64,000 bases of DNA from the NCBI RefSeq assembly GCF_014649655.1, contig NZ_BMTL01000010.1, forward strand, positions 124,001-188,000, given 5' to 3'. Positions 1 through 8,551 of this stretch are shown here, piece by piece; the first letter of the stretch is position 1, and the number at the start of each line of letters is the position of its first letter. The stretch is from Streptomyces humidus. Lineage in GTDB: Bacteria; Actinomycetota; Actinomycetes; Streptomycetales; Streptomycetaceae. Both the position numbers and the translations under genes were made by a program. The notes under the pieces are model-generated. The model saw nothing but the letters and a program-made list of their open reading frames with translations, was not told the DNA's origin and made no database searches.

Positions 1-1
1 G

Positions 2-190
2 GAATGCCGGAAGGCCGGCCTCGACCACGGGGTGGAAGTCGCGCCCGGGCGTCTGTTCGTGCTGGGCGGCGGCCTGATGAGCGGCGGCGGCCTGAGGAGC
101 TTCGTCGTTTCGGCGCCCCCGCAGTGGCACGAGGACGAGGGCGCGATGGACGATCCCTCGTGGTTCGGCCCTCTGCGGGGCACGTGCTGA
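2..190 (+). CDS. 3' end of a gene entering from the left, function not established
   Basis: Only the last 62 codons are inside the window. This frame is chosen over the ATG-initiated overlapping frame because nearly every third codon position is G or C, as in the neighbouring genes. The tail reads GVEVAPGRLFVLGGGL near its start and ends PLRGTC. The GVEVAPGRLF stretch resembles the C-terminal part of class-I (PLP) aminotransferases and MocR-type regulators, but too little is present to claim that. It ends at a TGA, and a 9-base tandem repeat begins within ten bases of the stop. Confidence 0.5.
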   Translation, partial: ECRKAGLDHGVEVAPGRLFVLGGGLMSGGGLRSFVVSAPPQWHEDEGAMDDPSWFGPLRGTC

Positions 191-197
191 GAACCGG

Positions 198-295
198 GTG
201 AGACCGGTGAGACCGGTGAGACCGGTGAGACCGGTGGGCCTGGCGGGATCGCTGGGTCCGGTGGGGCCGGTGGGTCCGGTGGGACCGGTGGGGAC
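198..295. repeat. 9-base-period tandem repeat behind the first gene
   Basis: Four near-perfect copies of GTGAGACCG run from 198 to about 233. They degrade into GGTGGGNCC-type copies in the same 9-base register up to about 295. The array lies just downstream of the stop codon at 190 and is not obviously coding. The same period recurs in gaps near 14.4 kb and 50.4 kb. Confidence 0.8.
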
Positions 296-643
296 AGGCT
301 CGCGGACCGGCGCGTGAGCACGGCGTGCGGGAGGCGTCGTCCGCCCCGGGCGTGCGACCGGTTGCCGTGCGTGGCCGGGCGGTGGCCGCAGGCTCCGGCA
401 CCCGGGGGCGTGAGCCGATCCGCGTACGCCGTCGCTGAGCAGCGCACACGCCTTTCGCGCGCCGGCGCCCGGCATCGCGCGCCCCACAGAGCCGTCCGTC
501 CGCCCGCGCACTCCGCTCCCGCCCGCCCGCGCACTCCGCTTCCGCGCGCCCCGGTCCCTTCCCCCCAGCCGGACGGGTGGGACGGCGGTGCGGGACGCCG
601 GACTACCCTGGAGGGTCGATCGATCCCCCCGGGCAGGAGAGAA
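296..643. other. non-coding leader of the ABC-F gene
   Basis: I see no gene here. An open frame runs in from 314 in the register of the ABC-F gene, but its translation is Arg/Pro/Ala-rich without family features, and the real start is at 644. A direct repeat of CCCGCGCACTCCGCT lies in the 505-545 area. The promoter of the ABC-F gene is presumably here, but no -35/-10 pair is convincing. Confidence 0.5.
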
Positions 644-2449
644 ATGGCCGTCAATCTGGTCAATGTCGAGAACGTCAGCAAGGTGTACGGGACCCGTGCG
701 CTGCTCGACGGCATCTCGCTCGGCGTGTCCGAAGGGGACCGGATCGGCGTCGTCGGCCGCAACGGCGACGGCAAGACCACGCTGATCCGCATGCTCGCCA
801 AACTGGAGGACGCCGACAGCGGCCGGGTCACGCACTCCGGCGGGCTGCGCATGGGCGTGCTCACCCAGCACGACTCCCTGGACCCGGCCGCGACCGTCCG
901 GCACGAGGTCATCCGCGACCTGGCCGACCACGAGTGGGCCGGCAACGCCAAGATCCGGGACGTGCTGACCGGACTGTTCGGCGGGCTCGACCTGCCCGGC
1001 TTCCCGCAGGGCCTGGACACCGTCATCGGCCCGCTCTCCGGCGGCGAGCGCCGCCGGATCGCGCTGGCCAAGCTGCTGATCGACGAGCAGGACCTCATCG
1101 TCCTGGACGAGCCGACCAACCATCTCGACGTCGAGGGCATCTCCTGGCTCGCCCGGCACCTGCGCGAGCGCCGCTCCGCGCTCGTCTGCGTCACCCACGA
1201 CCGCTGGTTCCTGGACCAGGTCTGCACCCGCATGTGGGACGTGCAGCGTGGCGACGTCCACGAGTACGAGGGCGGCTACTCCGACTACGTCTTCGCGCGC
1301 GCCGAGCGCGAGCGCATCGCCGCGACGGAGGAGACCAAGCGGCAGAACCTGGTCCGCAAGGAGCTGGCCTGGCTGCGGCGCGGCGCACCCGCGCGCACGT
1401 CCAAGCCCCGCTTCCGCATCGAGGCCGCCAACGAGCTCATCGCGGACGTTCCGCCGCCCCGCGACAGCAGCGAGCTGATGAAGTTCGCCTCCTCACGCCT
1501 CGGCAGGACGGTCTTCGACCTCGAGGACGTCACCGTCCAGGCCGGCCCCAAGGTGCTGCTCAAGCACATCACCTGGCACCTCGGCCCCGGCGACCGCATC
1601 GGCCTCGTCGGCGTCAACGGCGCCGGCAAGACCTCCCTGCTGCGGGCCCTGGCCGACGCGGCCCGGACCGAGGGCGAGACGCAGCCCGTGGCCGGCCGGA
1701 TCGCCGTCGGCAAGACCGTCAAGCTCGCCTACCTCTCGCAGGAGGTCGGCGAACTCGACCCCGGTCTGCGGGTCCTGGAGGCCGTGCAGCAGGTGCGCGA
1801 ACGCGTCGACCTCGGCAAGGGGCGCGAGATGACCGCCGGGCAGCTGTGCGAGACGTTCGGCTTCAACAAGGACAAGCAGTGGACGCCGGTCGGGGACCTG
1901 TCCGGCGGTGAGCGCCGCCGCCTGCAGATCCTGCGTCTGCTCATGGACGAGCCCAACGTCCTCTTCCTCGACGAGCCCACCAACGACCTCGACATCGAGA
2001 CCCTCACCCAGCTGGAGGACCTCCTCGACGGCTGGCCCGGCTCGATGATCGTCATCTCCCACGACCGCTTCTTCGTGGAGCGCACCACGGACCGCGTCTT
2101 CGCGCTGCTCGGCGACGCCGCCCTGCGGATGCTCCCGCGCGGCATCGACGAGTACATCGAGCGCCGGCAGCGCATGGAGGAGGCCGCCGCCGCCTCCGCC
2201 CCGGCCGTCGCGCAGAAGGCCGCGCCGGAGAAGAGCGCAGCCGACCAGCGCGCCGCCAAGAAGGAACTGCAGAAGATCGAGCGGCAGTTGGACAAGGCGG
2301 CGGAGAAGGAGGCCAAGCTGCACGCCCAGATCGCCGACCACGCCACCGACTTCGAGAAGGTCGCCGGACTGGACGCCCAGCTGCGGGAGTTGGCCTCCGA
2401 ACGTGAGGAACTGGAGATGCGGTGGCTGGAACTCGCCGAGGACGCGTGA
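644..2449 (+). CDS. ABC-F family ATPase (Uup-like, twin ATPase domains)
   Basis: A 601-residue soluble protein with two ABC ATPase cassettes and no membrane segment, as in the ABC-F family that acts on ribosomes or DNA rather than in transport. Walker A motifs are GRNGDGKTT (about 39-47) and GVNGAGKTS (about 324-332). Each cassette has an LSGGERRR signature, with Walker B/D-loop stretches LDEPTNHLD and LDEPTNDLD. The tail from about residue 520 is charged and helical (KKELQKIERQLDKAAEKEAK), like the C-terminal coiled coil of Uup. Start 644 is preferred over the upstream extension because GGCAGGAGAG precedes it. No antibiotic target-protection role is indicated. The Uup-like assignment is inference; membership of ABC-F is clear. 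Confidence 0.93.
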   Translation: MAVNLVNVENVSKVYGTRALLDGISLGVSEGDRIGVVGRNGDGKTTLIRMLAKLEDADSGRVTHSGGLRMGVLTQHDSLDPAATVRHEVIRDLADHEWAGNAKIRDVLTGLFGGLDLPGFPQGLDTVIGPLSGGERRRIALAKLLIDEQDLIVLDEPTNHLDVEGISWLARHLRERRSALVCVTHDRWFLDQVCTRMWDVQRGDVHEYEGGYSDYVFARAERERIAATEETKRQNLVRKELAWLRRGAPARTSKPRFRIEAANELIADVPPPRDSSELMKFASSRLGRTVFDLEDVTVQAGPKVLLKHITWHLGPGDRIGLVGVNGAGKTSLLRALADAARTEGETQPVAGRIAVGKTVKLAYLSQEVGELDPGLRVLEAVQQVRERVDLGKGREMTAGQLCETFGFNKDKQWTPVGDLSGGERRRLQILRLLMDEPNVLFLDEPTNDLDIETLTQLEDLLDGWPGSMIVISHDRFFVERTTDRVFALLGDAALRMLPRGIDEYIERRQRMEEAAAASAPAVAQKAAPEKSAADQRAAKKELQKIERQLDKAAEKEAKLHAQIADHATDFEKVAGLDAQLRELASEREELEMRWLELAEDA

Positions 2450-2481
2450 AGGGTGCGTGAAGGCGCATAACGGCGGCGTCA

Positions 2482-2521
2482 CGGGCCGGTCCGCCCTTGG
2501 GAACAGGGCGGATCCGGCCCG
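2482..2521 (+). terminator. hairpin after the ABC-F gene
   Basis: A stem pairs CGGGCCGG-TCCGCCCT with AGGGCGGATCCGGCCCG, with one bulged base and a 7-base loop, 32 bases after the stop. There is no T-run, which is common for Streptomyces terminators. Confidence 0.65.
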
Positions 2522-2635
2522 TTGGCCTGTCGGCGCCGGGTGATAGAAAGAGCCGTCTGCGTACTTCTGGACGGCTCCGGGTGGTCACTGACCCGGGGGC
2601 GTGGCTAAAAATCGGTGACAAGGGGGAACGCACTG

Positions 2636-4408
2636 ATGGCTCAGCCGCCCGATCAGCCGCCGCAGCAGGGCGGTTTCGGACCGCCGCAGGACCGGCCGCA
2701 GCCGCCGGCCGGACAGACGCCGCCGCAGGGCGGCTTCGGCGCACCGCAGCAGCCGCCCCAGGGCCCGCCCGCGCCGCAGCCCGGTTACGGCTACCCGCAG
2801 CAGCCGGGCCCCTACGGGCCGCCCCAGCAGCCCGGCCCGTACGGACAGCCGGGCCCCTACGGGCAGCCAGGCCCGTACGGTCAGCCGAGCGGCCCCTACG
2901 GCCCGCAGCCCGGTTACGGCTACCCGCAGCAGCCCCAGTTCCCCGGCGCACCCGGCGCCCCGGGCACCCCGCCGGGCGGCCGCAACCCCTTCAAGGGCAG
3001 GCCCGCGCTGGTGGCCGGGGCCGCGGTGGCGGCGCTCCTGGTCATCGGCGGGACGGTGCTCGCGGTCGCCGACGGCGACGACAAGGGCGACAGGAAGCCG
3101 GTCGCCGGACCGAGCGACGACGGCAGAGCCACGGCGAGCGACGCCCCGGCCAACCCCGGTGACGGCAGCGGCGACGGCGGCGACGAACAGGACTTCAACG
3201 CCGGCCGCAAGACCGGCGAGGCGAAGGTGCTCTGGTACAAGGAGGCGCCCGACGCGCCCGCCGACGGAGCCGACGCCCCCGGCATGTGGGTCACCGCCAG
3301 GACGGCGGTGAAGGCGGCGTACAAGCAGCTCGTCGCGTACGGCGTCGGAGACGGCAAACCGGCCTGGGACACCCTCACGCTGCCGCAGAAGATCTGCGCG
3401 GTCACCCCGCAGAAGACGGCGGACGACAAGATCGTCATCGCGTACATGAGCGGCACCAGCGACCGCGCCAAGTGCAACCAGCTCCAGCAGATCGACCTGA
3501 ACACCGGTGCCAAGGGCTGGACGGCCGTGGTCGAGGACGGCGCGCTGTTCGACAGCGCGATCAGCGTGGAGCTGTCGCTGGCCGGCGACACCCTGATGGT
3601 GGGCCGCTCGCAGTCCGGGACGGCGTACGACGTCCGCACCGGCAAGAAGCTGTACGACAAGAAGAAGTACGGCGAGGCGTGCTTCCCGAACGGGTTCGCC
3701 GGCGGGACCCGGCTGATAGCGGTGGCCTCCTGCGACGCTACGGACCCGACCGAGCACGACGAGATCCAGGAGCTGGACCCGGCGACCGGCAAGGTCAGGT
3801 GGACCCAGAAGTTCGCCAAGGGCTGGCGGGTCGCGAAGACGTTCTCCGTCGACCCGCTGGTCGTCTACAGCGTCAACGAGGACAAGAAGAACTGGAACAT
3901 CACCACGTTCAGGCCGGACGGCTCGTACCGCTCGCAGGTCCGCGTCGACGAGTCCTTCGCCCCCGACTGCGGGTCCGGCTTCCTGCGGCGCGACCTCACG
4001 GGCTGCGCGAGCACGGCCTCCGACGCCGACACGCTCTACCTGCCGACCGAGACGAAGAGCGGTCCCAACGAGATCGTGGCGATCGACCTCTCCACCGGCA
4101 AGGAGAAGTGGCGCGTCAAGTCCCCGACCGACGAGGCGATGAAGCCGGTGAAGACCGAGGGCGGCGACCTCGTCGCCTACGTGGAGCCGTCGTACGACGC
4201 GGCGGGCCGCGTGGTGGGCATCCCGACGGCCGGTTCCGCGCACACGCCGAAGACGCTGCTGCAACTGCCCAGGAGCACGGCCGAGATCGAGGACAGCTTC
4301 TTCTCGCGGGACATCGACTGGGCCGGCGGACGCTTCTACATCTCCACCACCAGGCTGACGGGCAACGACGACACGAAGGAGAAGCTGATGCTCGCCTACG
4401 GCAAGTAG
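2636..4408 (+). CDS. membrane-anchored beta-propeller (PQQ-like) protein with Pro/Gly/Tyr-rich cytoplasmic tail
   Basis: A 590-residue protein. Residues 1-117 are a low-complexity Pro/Gln/Gly/Tyr tail with repeats of GYGYPQQP and PGPYGQ. One membrane segment lies at about 124-146 ([20 protein letters not shown]), then an Asp/Gly linker, then an extracellular domain with propeller-blade stretches such as [20 protein letters not shown] and [10 protein letters not shown]. The topology predicted is cytoplasmic tail, one helix, outside propeller. Start 2636 follows AGGGGGAACGC. The next gene (4503) is a paralogue with the same architecture, so the two are probably a tandem duplication. The blades suggest a sensor or scaffold at the cell surface; substrate and partners are unknown. 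Confidence 0.85.
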   Translation: MAQPPDQPPQQGGFGPPQDRPQPPAGQTPPQGGFGAPQQPPQGPPAPQPGYGYPQQPGPYGPPQQPGPYGQPGPYGQPGPYGQPSGPYGPQPGYGYPQQPQFPGAPGAPGTPPGGRNPFKGRPALVAGAAVAALLVIGGTVLAVADGDDKGDRKPVAGPSDDGRATASDAPANPGDGSGDGGDEQDFNAGRKTGEAKVLWYKEAPDAPADGADAPGMWVTARTAVKAAYKQLVAYGVGDGKPAWDTLTLPQKICAVTPQKTADDKIVIAYMSGTSDRAKCNQLQQIDLNTGAKGWTAVVEDGALFDSAISVELSLAGDTLMVGRSQSGTAYDVRTGKKLYDKKKYGEACFPNGFAGGTRLIAVASCDATDPTEHDEIQELDPATGKVRWTQKFAKGWRVAKTFSVDPLVVYSVNEDKKNWNITTFRPDGSYRSQVRVDESFAPDCGSGFLRRDLTGCASTASDADTLYLPTETKSGPNEIVAIDLSTGKEKWRVKSPTDEAMKPVKTEGGDLVAYVEPSYDAAGRVVGIPTAGSAHTPKTLLQLPRSTAEIEDSFFSRDIDWAGGRFYISTTRLTGNDDTKEKLMLAYGK

Positions 4409-4502
4409 GGCGACCCGCCGCACTGCGGCCCGTCACCGTCGTCCAGGCCCGTCTTCCCGAGCTTCCCCGGCTTCCCGAGCGTCCTTCCGAGGTACCCACA
4501 CC

Positions 4503-6533
4503 ATGACCCAGCCGCCGCCCCCGCCGCCGAACGAGCCCCCGCAGCAGCCGTCGCAGCCGCCGCAGGGCGGTTTCGGCCCGCCCCCGCAGGACGCGACGCC
4601 CGAGGCCGGGCCCGACACCACGCCTGACACGATGCCCGACACCCCGCCCCAGGACGCCGCCCCGCAGGACGCGACGCCCCGGGACACCCCGCCGCAGGAC
4701 ACCCCGCCCCAGGACGTCCCGCGGCAGCCCGCCGCGCCCGACCTGACGAAGGCGCCGCAGCCGGGCTACGGCTACCCCCAGCCCCCGCAGCCCCAGCCGG
4801 GCTACGGCTACCCTCAGGCGCCGCCCGCGGCCGCCCCCGGCTACGGCTACCCGGCCCAGCCGGGCGCCGCCGCTCCGGGCCCGTCCGCGTACGGCTCGCC
4901 CCAGCCGAACCCCTACGGGCAGCCCGCCTACGGGCAGCCCGCCACGGCGTACGGCCAGCAGCCGGGCTACGGCTACCCGGGTCAGCCGGGCCAGCCGGGT
5001 TATCCGGTCCAGCCCGGTCACGGGTATCCGGGGCAGCCGACCGTGCCCATGCAGCCGCAGGTCGGCGCGGGGTCCACGGGATCCGGCGGCCGGAAGATCA
5101 ACGCGCAGGTGGCGATCATCGTCTCCGCCGTCGTCGCGATCGCGCTCATCGTGGGCGGCGGCGTCTGGTACTCCGGTCACGGCGGCAAGAAGAACGAGGC
5201 GAGCTCCGGCGGCGCGAGCGGCGGCGGGGACAAGGGCGGCGCCGGCGGCACCGGCGGCACGACGCCGGGCGGCAGCGAGAAGGCGCCGGCCGACCCCGCC
5301 GCCGACGTGCTGTTCAAGGTCCCGATGCCCGTGGTCAAGAAGGACGCCAGCGTCGGCGTCAAGGGCTCCTGGCTGACCGACACGGCGTACGTGAAGACGG
5401 GCGTCAACGAGATCTCCGGATACGACCTGGTCAAGGGCACCAAGCTCTGGACGGTGCCGCTGCCCGGTCCGGTCTGCGAAGCCAGCAGATTCGCCACCGA
5501 GGACCACCGCACGGCGGTCACCTTCCAGGCGAGCACCGCCAAGACGGCCGGCTGCGACCAGGTCGCGGCGATCGACCTCGTCGCGGGCAAGCAGCTGTGG
5601 AGGAAGACCGTCGCCTCCGGGGACAACACCGTCACCTTCGACAACGTGACGGTCAGCGCGAAGACGGTCGCCCTGGGCAGCACCGAGGGCGGCGCGGCCT
5701 TCGACATCGACTCGGGCAAGGCGCTGTGGGCGCCGAAGCCGGCCGACACCTGCTACGACGACGGCTACGGCGGCGGTCCGAAGCTGGTGGCGGTGCGCAA
5801 GTGCGGCCCCTACGACAACCCCGAGCTGCACATCCAGACCATCGACCCGGTCTCCGGGAAGGTGATCTCCGAGTACGAGCTGGCCTCGGGCATCGAGTAC
5901 GCCTCCATCGTGTCGACCGACCCGCTGGTCGTGGCCGCCGACGTCGGCGACAGCGCCGGCGACGGCAGCGGCATCTCGGACTTCTTCTCCATCGACAACA
6001 AGACCGGCAAGCTCCGCACCCGCATCTCGGTGCCGGGCGACCAGTACGCGGCCGACTGCGAAGGCATCACCAGGGTCGAGGCATGCATCGGCCTGGCCGT
6101 CGGCAACGACCGGATCTACGTCCCGACCGAGGAGCACGACGGCGGCGGCGACCACGGCCGTTCGAACGAGATCGTCTCCTTCGACCTGGCCACCGGCAAG
6201 CTCACCGGCCAGCGCGCGGACGCGGGCGACGGGTACACGATCTACCCGCTGCGTATGGACGGGACCGCCCTGATCGCCTACAAGCGGCCGCCGTACGACA
6301 AGGGCGGACAGGTCGTCAGCCTCGACGGCGGCTCCTTCAAGGAGACCAAGCTGCTGGAGAACCCGGCCACGGACGAGGTGCACGACGTGGAGATCGCCAT
6401 GTCCCCGGAGTACTCGGAGGTCCTCTTCGCCAAGGGACGCCTGTACATGTCGGAGGTGTACGCCGACGACGGGGCGGTGTCGAACGGCGACCCGCAGTAC
6501 CTGGCGGTAGGGTTCGGCACCGCGGGCAGCTGA
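4503..6533 (+). CDS. paralogous membrane-anchored beta-propeller (PQQ-like) protein
   Basis: 676 residues with the same plan as the preceding gene. A longer N-terminal tail (about 1-195) is rich in Pro, Gln, Asp-Thr-Pro repeats and GYGYPQ/GYGYPG repeats. One membrane helix lies at about 201-223 ([21 protein letters not shown]), then a Gly/Ser/Lys linker, then a propeller domain with blades such as [26 protein letters not shown] and FDLATGKL. It starts 94 bases after the upstream stop, so the pair is likely co-transcribed. The propellers share order and spacing, while the tails have diverged by repeat expansion. Function is unknown; a signalling or envelope role is a guess. Confidence 0.85.
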   Translation: MTQPPPPPPNEPPQQPSQPPQGGFGPPPQDATPEAGPDTTPDTMPDTPPQDAAPQDATPRDTPPQDTPPQDVPRQPAAPDLTKAPQPGYGYPQPPQPQPGYGYPQAPPAAAPGYGYPAQPGAAAPGPSAYGSPQPNPYGQPAYGQPATAYGQQPGYGYPGQPGQPGYPVQPGHGYPGQPTVPMQPQVGAGSTGSGGRKINAQVAIIVSAVVAIALIVGGGVWYSGHGGKKNEASSGGASGGGDKGGAGGTGGTTPGGSEKAPADPAADVLFKVPMPVVKKDASVGVKGSWLTDTAYVKTGVNEISGYDLVKGTKLWTVPLPGPVCEASRFATEDHRTAVTFQASTAKTAGCDQVAAIDLVAGKQLWRKTVASGDNTVTFDNVTVSAKTVALGSTEGGAAFDIDSGKALWAPKPADTCYDDGYGGGPKLVAVRKCGPYDNPELHIQTIDPVSGKVISEYELASGIEYASIVSTDPLVVAADVGDSAGDGSGISDFFSIDNKTGKLRTRISVPGDQYAADCEGITRVEACIGLAVGNDRIYVPTEEHDGGGDHGRSNEIVSFDLATGKLTGQRADAGDGYTIYPLRMDGTALIAYKRPPYDKGGQVVSLDGGSFKETKLLENPATDEVHDVEIAMSPEYSEVLFAKGRLYMSEVYADDGAVSNGDPQYLAVGFGTAGS

Positions 6534-6549
6534 TCATCTTAATTGCCGT

Positions 6550-6586
6550 CACGGCCCCGTCCCTGCTCAGGGGGCGGGGCCGCGTG
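6550..6586 (+). terminator. hairpin after the propeller pair
   Basis: CGGCCCCGTCCCT pairs with AGGGGGCGGGGCCG across a four-base loop (GCTC), with one G-U pair. It lies about 18 bases after the stop. Confidence 0.7.
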
Positions 6587-6773
6587 CTTATCGTGCGTGA
6601 CCTTCGCGCGCGGTGATTTTCCGTGATCCGGGCACTTCTCGCCGGTTGGGGGAGCGCGACGTCGAACAAGCGTGTAGCTTCCTCGGGCATGAAGAGCGGG
6701 GGTGCCGGGGGGCGCCCCCCGTTGGTGCGTGTGGATCCGCGTGGGCATCCATGGGGGGACTGGGGGATTGCTC

Positions 6774-7490
6774 GTGGGAGTGCGGCTGATGGTGGTCGAC
6801 GACCACCGACTGCTCGCCGAGGCGCTGGCCTCGGCTCTCAAACTGCGCGGGCACCGGGTGCTCGCCGCGGCGGCCCCGGCCGCGGGCGCGGCGGAGCTGG
6901 TGATCACCCGCGCTCCGGAGGTGTGTCTGCTGGGCACGGCCGTCCCGGCCGAGCCGGGCATCTTCGACCCGGTGGTCCGCATCAAGCGGGAGCGGCCGCA
7001 GGTGGCCGTGCTGGTCCTCGGACCGGTGCCGAACCCGCGCGGCATCGCGGCGGCCTTCGCGGCCGGCGCCTCCGGCTACGTACGCCACGACGAGCGCATC
7101 GAGGGCGTCGAACGGGCCATCATGAAGGCGAGGGCGGGCGAGGCGGCGGTGGCTCCGCAACTGCTGCAGGGCGCGTTCAGCGAGCTGCTCAACCCGACGG
7201 CCCAGCCGGACGACGAGGGCCGGCGTCTGCTGCAGATGCTCACCCCGCGCGAGGTCGAGGTCCTGGTCCGGGTCGCGGACGGCGAGGACACCCGGCTGAT
7301 CGCCGCCGGCATGAACATCGCCCCGTCGACGGCCCGCACCCACGTCCAGCGGGTCCTGATGAAACTCGGCGTGGGCTCCCGTCTGGAGGCGGCGGCCCTG
7401 GCGGCCCGCACGGGCCTTCTGGACCGCGCGGGCCCGCTGCCGCACGGCCCCCGCAACGACACGGCGACGGAACCGGAGCAGCCCGCATGA
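6774..7490 (+). CDS. LuxR-type regulator with a degenerate receiver domain
   Basis: 238 residues: an N-terminal receiver-like domain (about 1-120) and a C-terminal LuxR helix-turn-helix (TPREVEVLVRVADGEDTRLIAAGMNI...THVQRVLMKLGV). The receiver keeps the acidic pair (MVVDDHRLL). The phospho-acceptor position reads PEVCLLGTAVP where DxxLLD is expected, so Asp is Gly. The usual Lys position reads GYVRHDE, so Lys is replaced too. This points to an atypical response regulator not controlled by ordinary Asp phosphorylation. Start 6774 (GTG) follows GGGGGA; 6780 is an alternative. The 3' end overlaps the next gene by four bases. No partner kinase is adjacent. Confidence 0.85.
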   Translation: MGVRLMVVDDHRLLAEALASALKLRGHRVLAAAAPAAGAAELVITRAPEVCLLGTAVPAEPGIFDPVVRIKRERPQVAVLVLGPVPNPRGIAAAFAAGASGYVRHDERIEGVERAIMKARAGEAAVAPQLLQGAFSELLNPTAQPDDEGRRLLQMLTPREVEVLVRVADGEDTRLIAAGMNIAPSTARTHVQRVLMKLGVGSRLEAAALAARTGLLDRAGPLPHGPRNDTATEPEQPA

Positions 7491-7942
7491 GAGCACACAC
7501 GGTCGTCCGGCGCGGCGCACGCCTCGGCGCGCTGACCGGCGCATGGCCGGCCGGCATCGGCGGCGTCCTCTGCCTGGTGGCGGCGTTCGTCTTCCTGACC
7601 GGCGGCCTCTACGGAACCGCGCTGGCGCTGACGGCTGCCGCCGGACTCGCGGTGCTCGGCGGCCTGGCGGGCGGCGTCGCCGTGGGCACGGCCACCGGCC
7701 TCGCTCTGGCGCTCGCCCCGCGGCGGCTGCTGGCCCGCCCTGTGCTGCGCGGCCTGCTGGCGGCCCTCACCGCAGGCCTGCCGCTCGCGGCGCTCTCCGT
7801 CGTGCTGCTCACGGGAGACGGTTACACCCTGGCGAGCTACCCGCCGTCGACGCACTTCGTCGACGGGGCGGTGATCCTGACGGTCGCCCTGGGGGCGGCG
7901 GCCCGCAGCGGCGAGATCGCGGGCTGCGACGCCGAGGGCTGA
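7487..7942 (+). CDS. small integral membrane protein translationally coupled to the LuxR-type regulator
   Basis: 151 residues. The start overlaps the stop of the regulator (ATGA), so the two are co-translated. Four hydrophobic segments are visible: about 20-43 (GIGGVLCLVAAFVFLTGG), 44-75, 85-110 and 125-145. There are no enzymatic motifs and I do not recognise the family. Because the coupled regulator cannot be an ordinary phosphorylated receiver, this protein could be a membrane partner or sensor for it; that is inference from coupling only. Confidence 0.7.
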   Translation: MRAHTVVRRGARLGALTGAWPAGIGGVLCLVAAFVFLTGGLYGTALALTAAAGLAVLGGLAGGVAVGTATGLALALAPRRLLARPVLRGLLAALTAGLPLAALSVVLLTGDGYTLASYPPSTHFVDGAVILTVALGAAARSGEIAGCDAEG

Positions 7943-8137
7943 TCAGCGGCCGAGACCGGCGCGTATCCCTGCCAGGAGGTGGGCGAGGGCGGCGGGTGTG
8001 GTGGTGAGAGCGGTCCCCGGCTCCTCGCTCTCCCGAAGGTGCGGGGCCGAGGGGACGGGGGAGGCGGCGAGTTCCGCACAGGCGTTGCCTTCGGCACCGC
8101 CGGAGAACGTGGAGTAGGGGCCCGTGCCCGTCGTCAC
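7943..8137 (-). CDS. DUF397 family protein
   Basis: 64 residues, starting GTG at 8137 in a GTGA overlap with the stop of the gene at 8134-8517. The sequence GPYSTFSGGAEGNACAELA, followed by LRESEEPG and a hydrophobic LLAGI tail, matches the DUF397 pattern (S/T-x-x-SGG...NCVEVA...RDSKDP). In Streptomyces such proteins usually lie next to an XRE-family helix-turn-helix gene and belong to BldB-like regulatory pairs. Here no XRE partner is adjacent; the gene is the third member of a symporter operon. A longer open frame to 8263 exists but is rejected in favour of the coupled start. Confidence 0.72.
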   Translation of the reverse strand: MTTGTGPYSTFSGGAEGNACAELAASPVPSAPHLRESEEPGTALTTTPAALAHLLAGIRAGLGR

Positions 8138-8517
8138 TCGCCCCGCGGCGGTTCCCCCTTCAGGGCCTCCGGTGGCAGCGTGGGCGTCACGGGGGCCGTC
8201 GGCCGCAGCTTCAGCCAGACCAGGAAGAAGAGCCCCAGGGCCAGCATGCCCAGGCCGGTCCACAGGTTGATGTTGATCCCCTGGGCCTTGGCGATCTCCG
8301 CGTCGCCGTCCGTGATCCCGGCGATCGTGACGATCACGCCGTAGACGACGAACAGGCCGCCGATGATGCGGCGCAGGTCGAAGATGTGGGCCGCGGTCGC
8401 GGACTTCTGCTCCAGCTCGGTGACCTCGCGCTGGACGTCGGCCTCGGAGTAGCCCGCTCGCCGCAGCCGCTCCGCGGCGGCCTCGGCGCTCTCGGACGGT
8501 TCGAATTGCTCGGACAT
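8134..8517 (-). CDS. small two-helix membrane protein
   Basis: 127 residues. A charged N-terminal helix (about 1-45, including AAERLRRAGYSEADVQREV) is followed by two membrane segments, about 50-68 (IGGLFVVYGVIVTIAGI) and 84-104 (LWTGLGMLALGLFFLVWL), and a Pro-rich tail. GGGAGGA precedes the ATG at good spacing. It starts 34 bases after the symporter stop and overlaps the DUF397 start, so the three form an operon. I know no assigned function; a symporter accessory subunit is possible. Confidence 0.75.
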   Translation of the reverse strand: MSEQFEPSESAEAAAERLRRAGYSEADVQREVTELEQKSATAAHIFDLRRIIGGLFVVYGVIVTIAGITDGDAEIAKAQGININLWTGLGMLALGLFFLVWLKLRPTAPVTPTLPPEALKGEPPRGE

Positions 8518-8551
8518 GGCGTTTCCATCCTCCCGCGGATCTCGCGAGGGC

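Noticed and set aside
2..190. Naming the first partial gene as a PLP aminotransferase
   Set aside because: The only clue is a GVEVAPGRLF stretch; 62 codons are too few to support the assignment.
314..643. N-terminal extension of the ABC-F gene
   Set aside because: An Arg/Pro/Ala-rich stretch without homology features; a clear ribosome-binding site precedes the ATG at 644.
4116..6383. Minus-strand open frame opposite the second propeller gene
   Set aside because: Antisense shadow; composition is Arg/Val/Gly-rich with no motifs, and the + strand gene is well supported.
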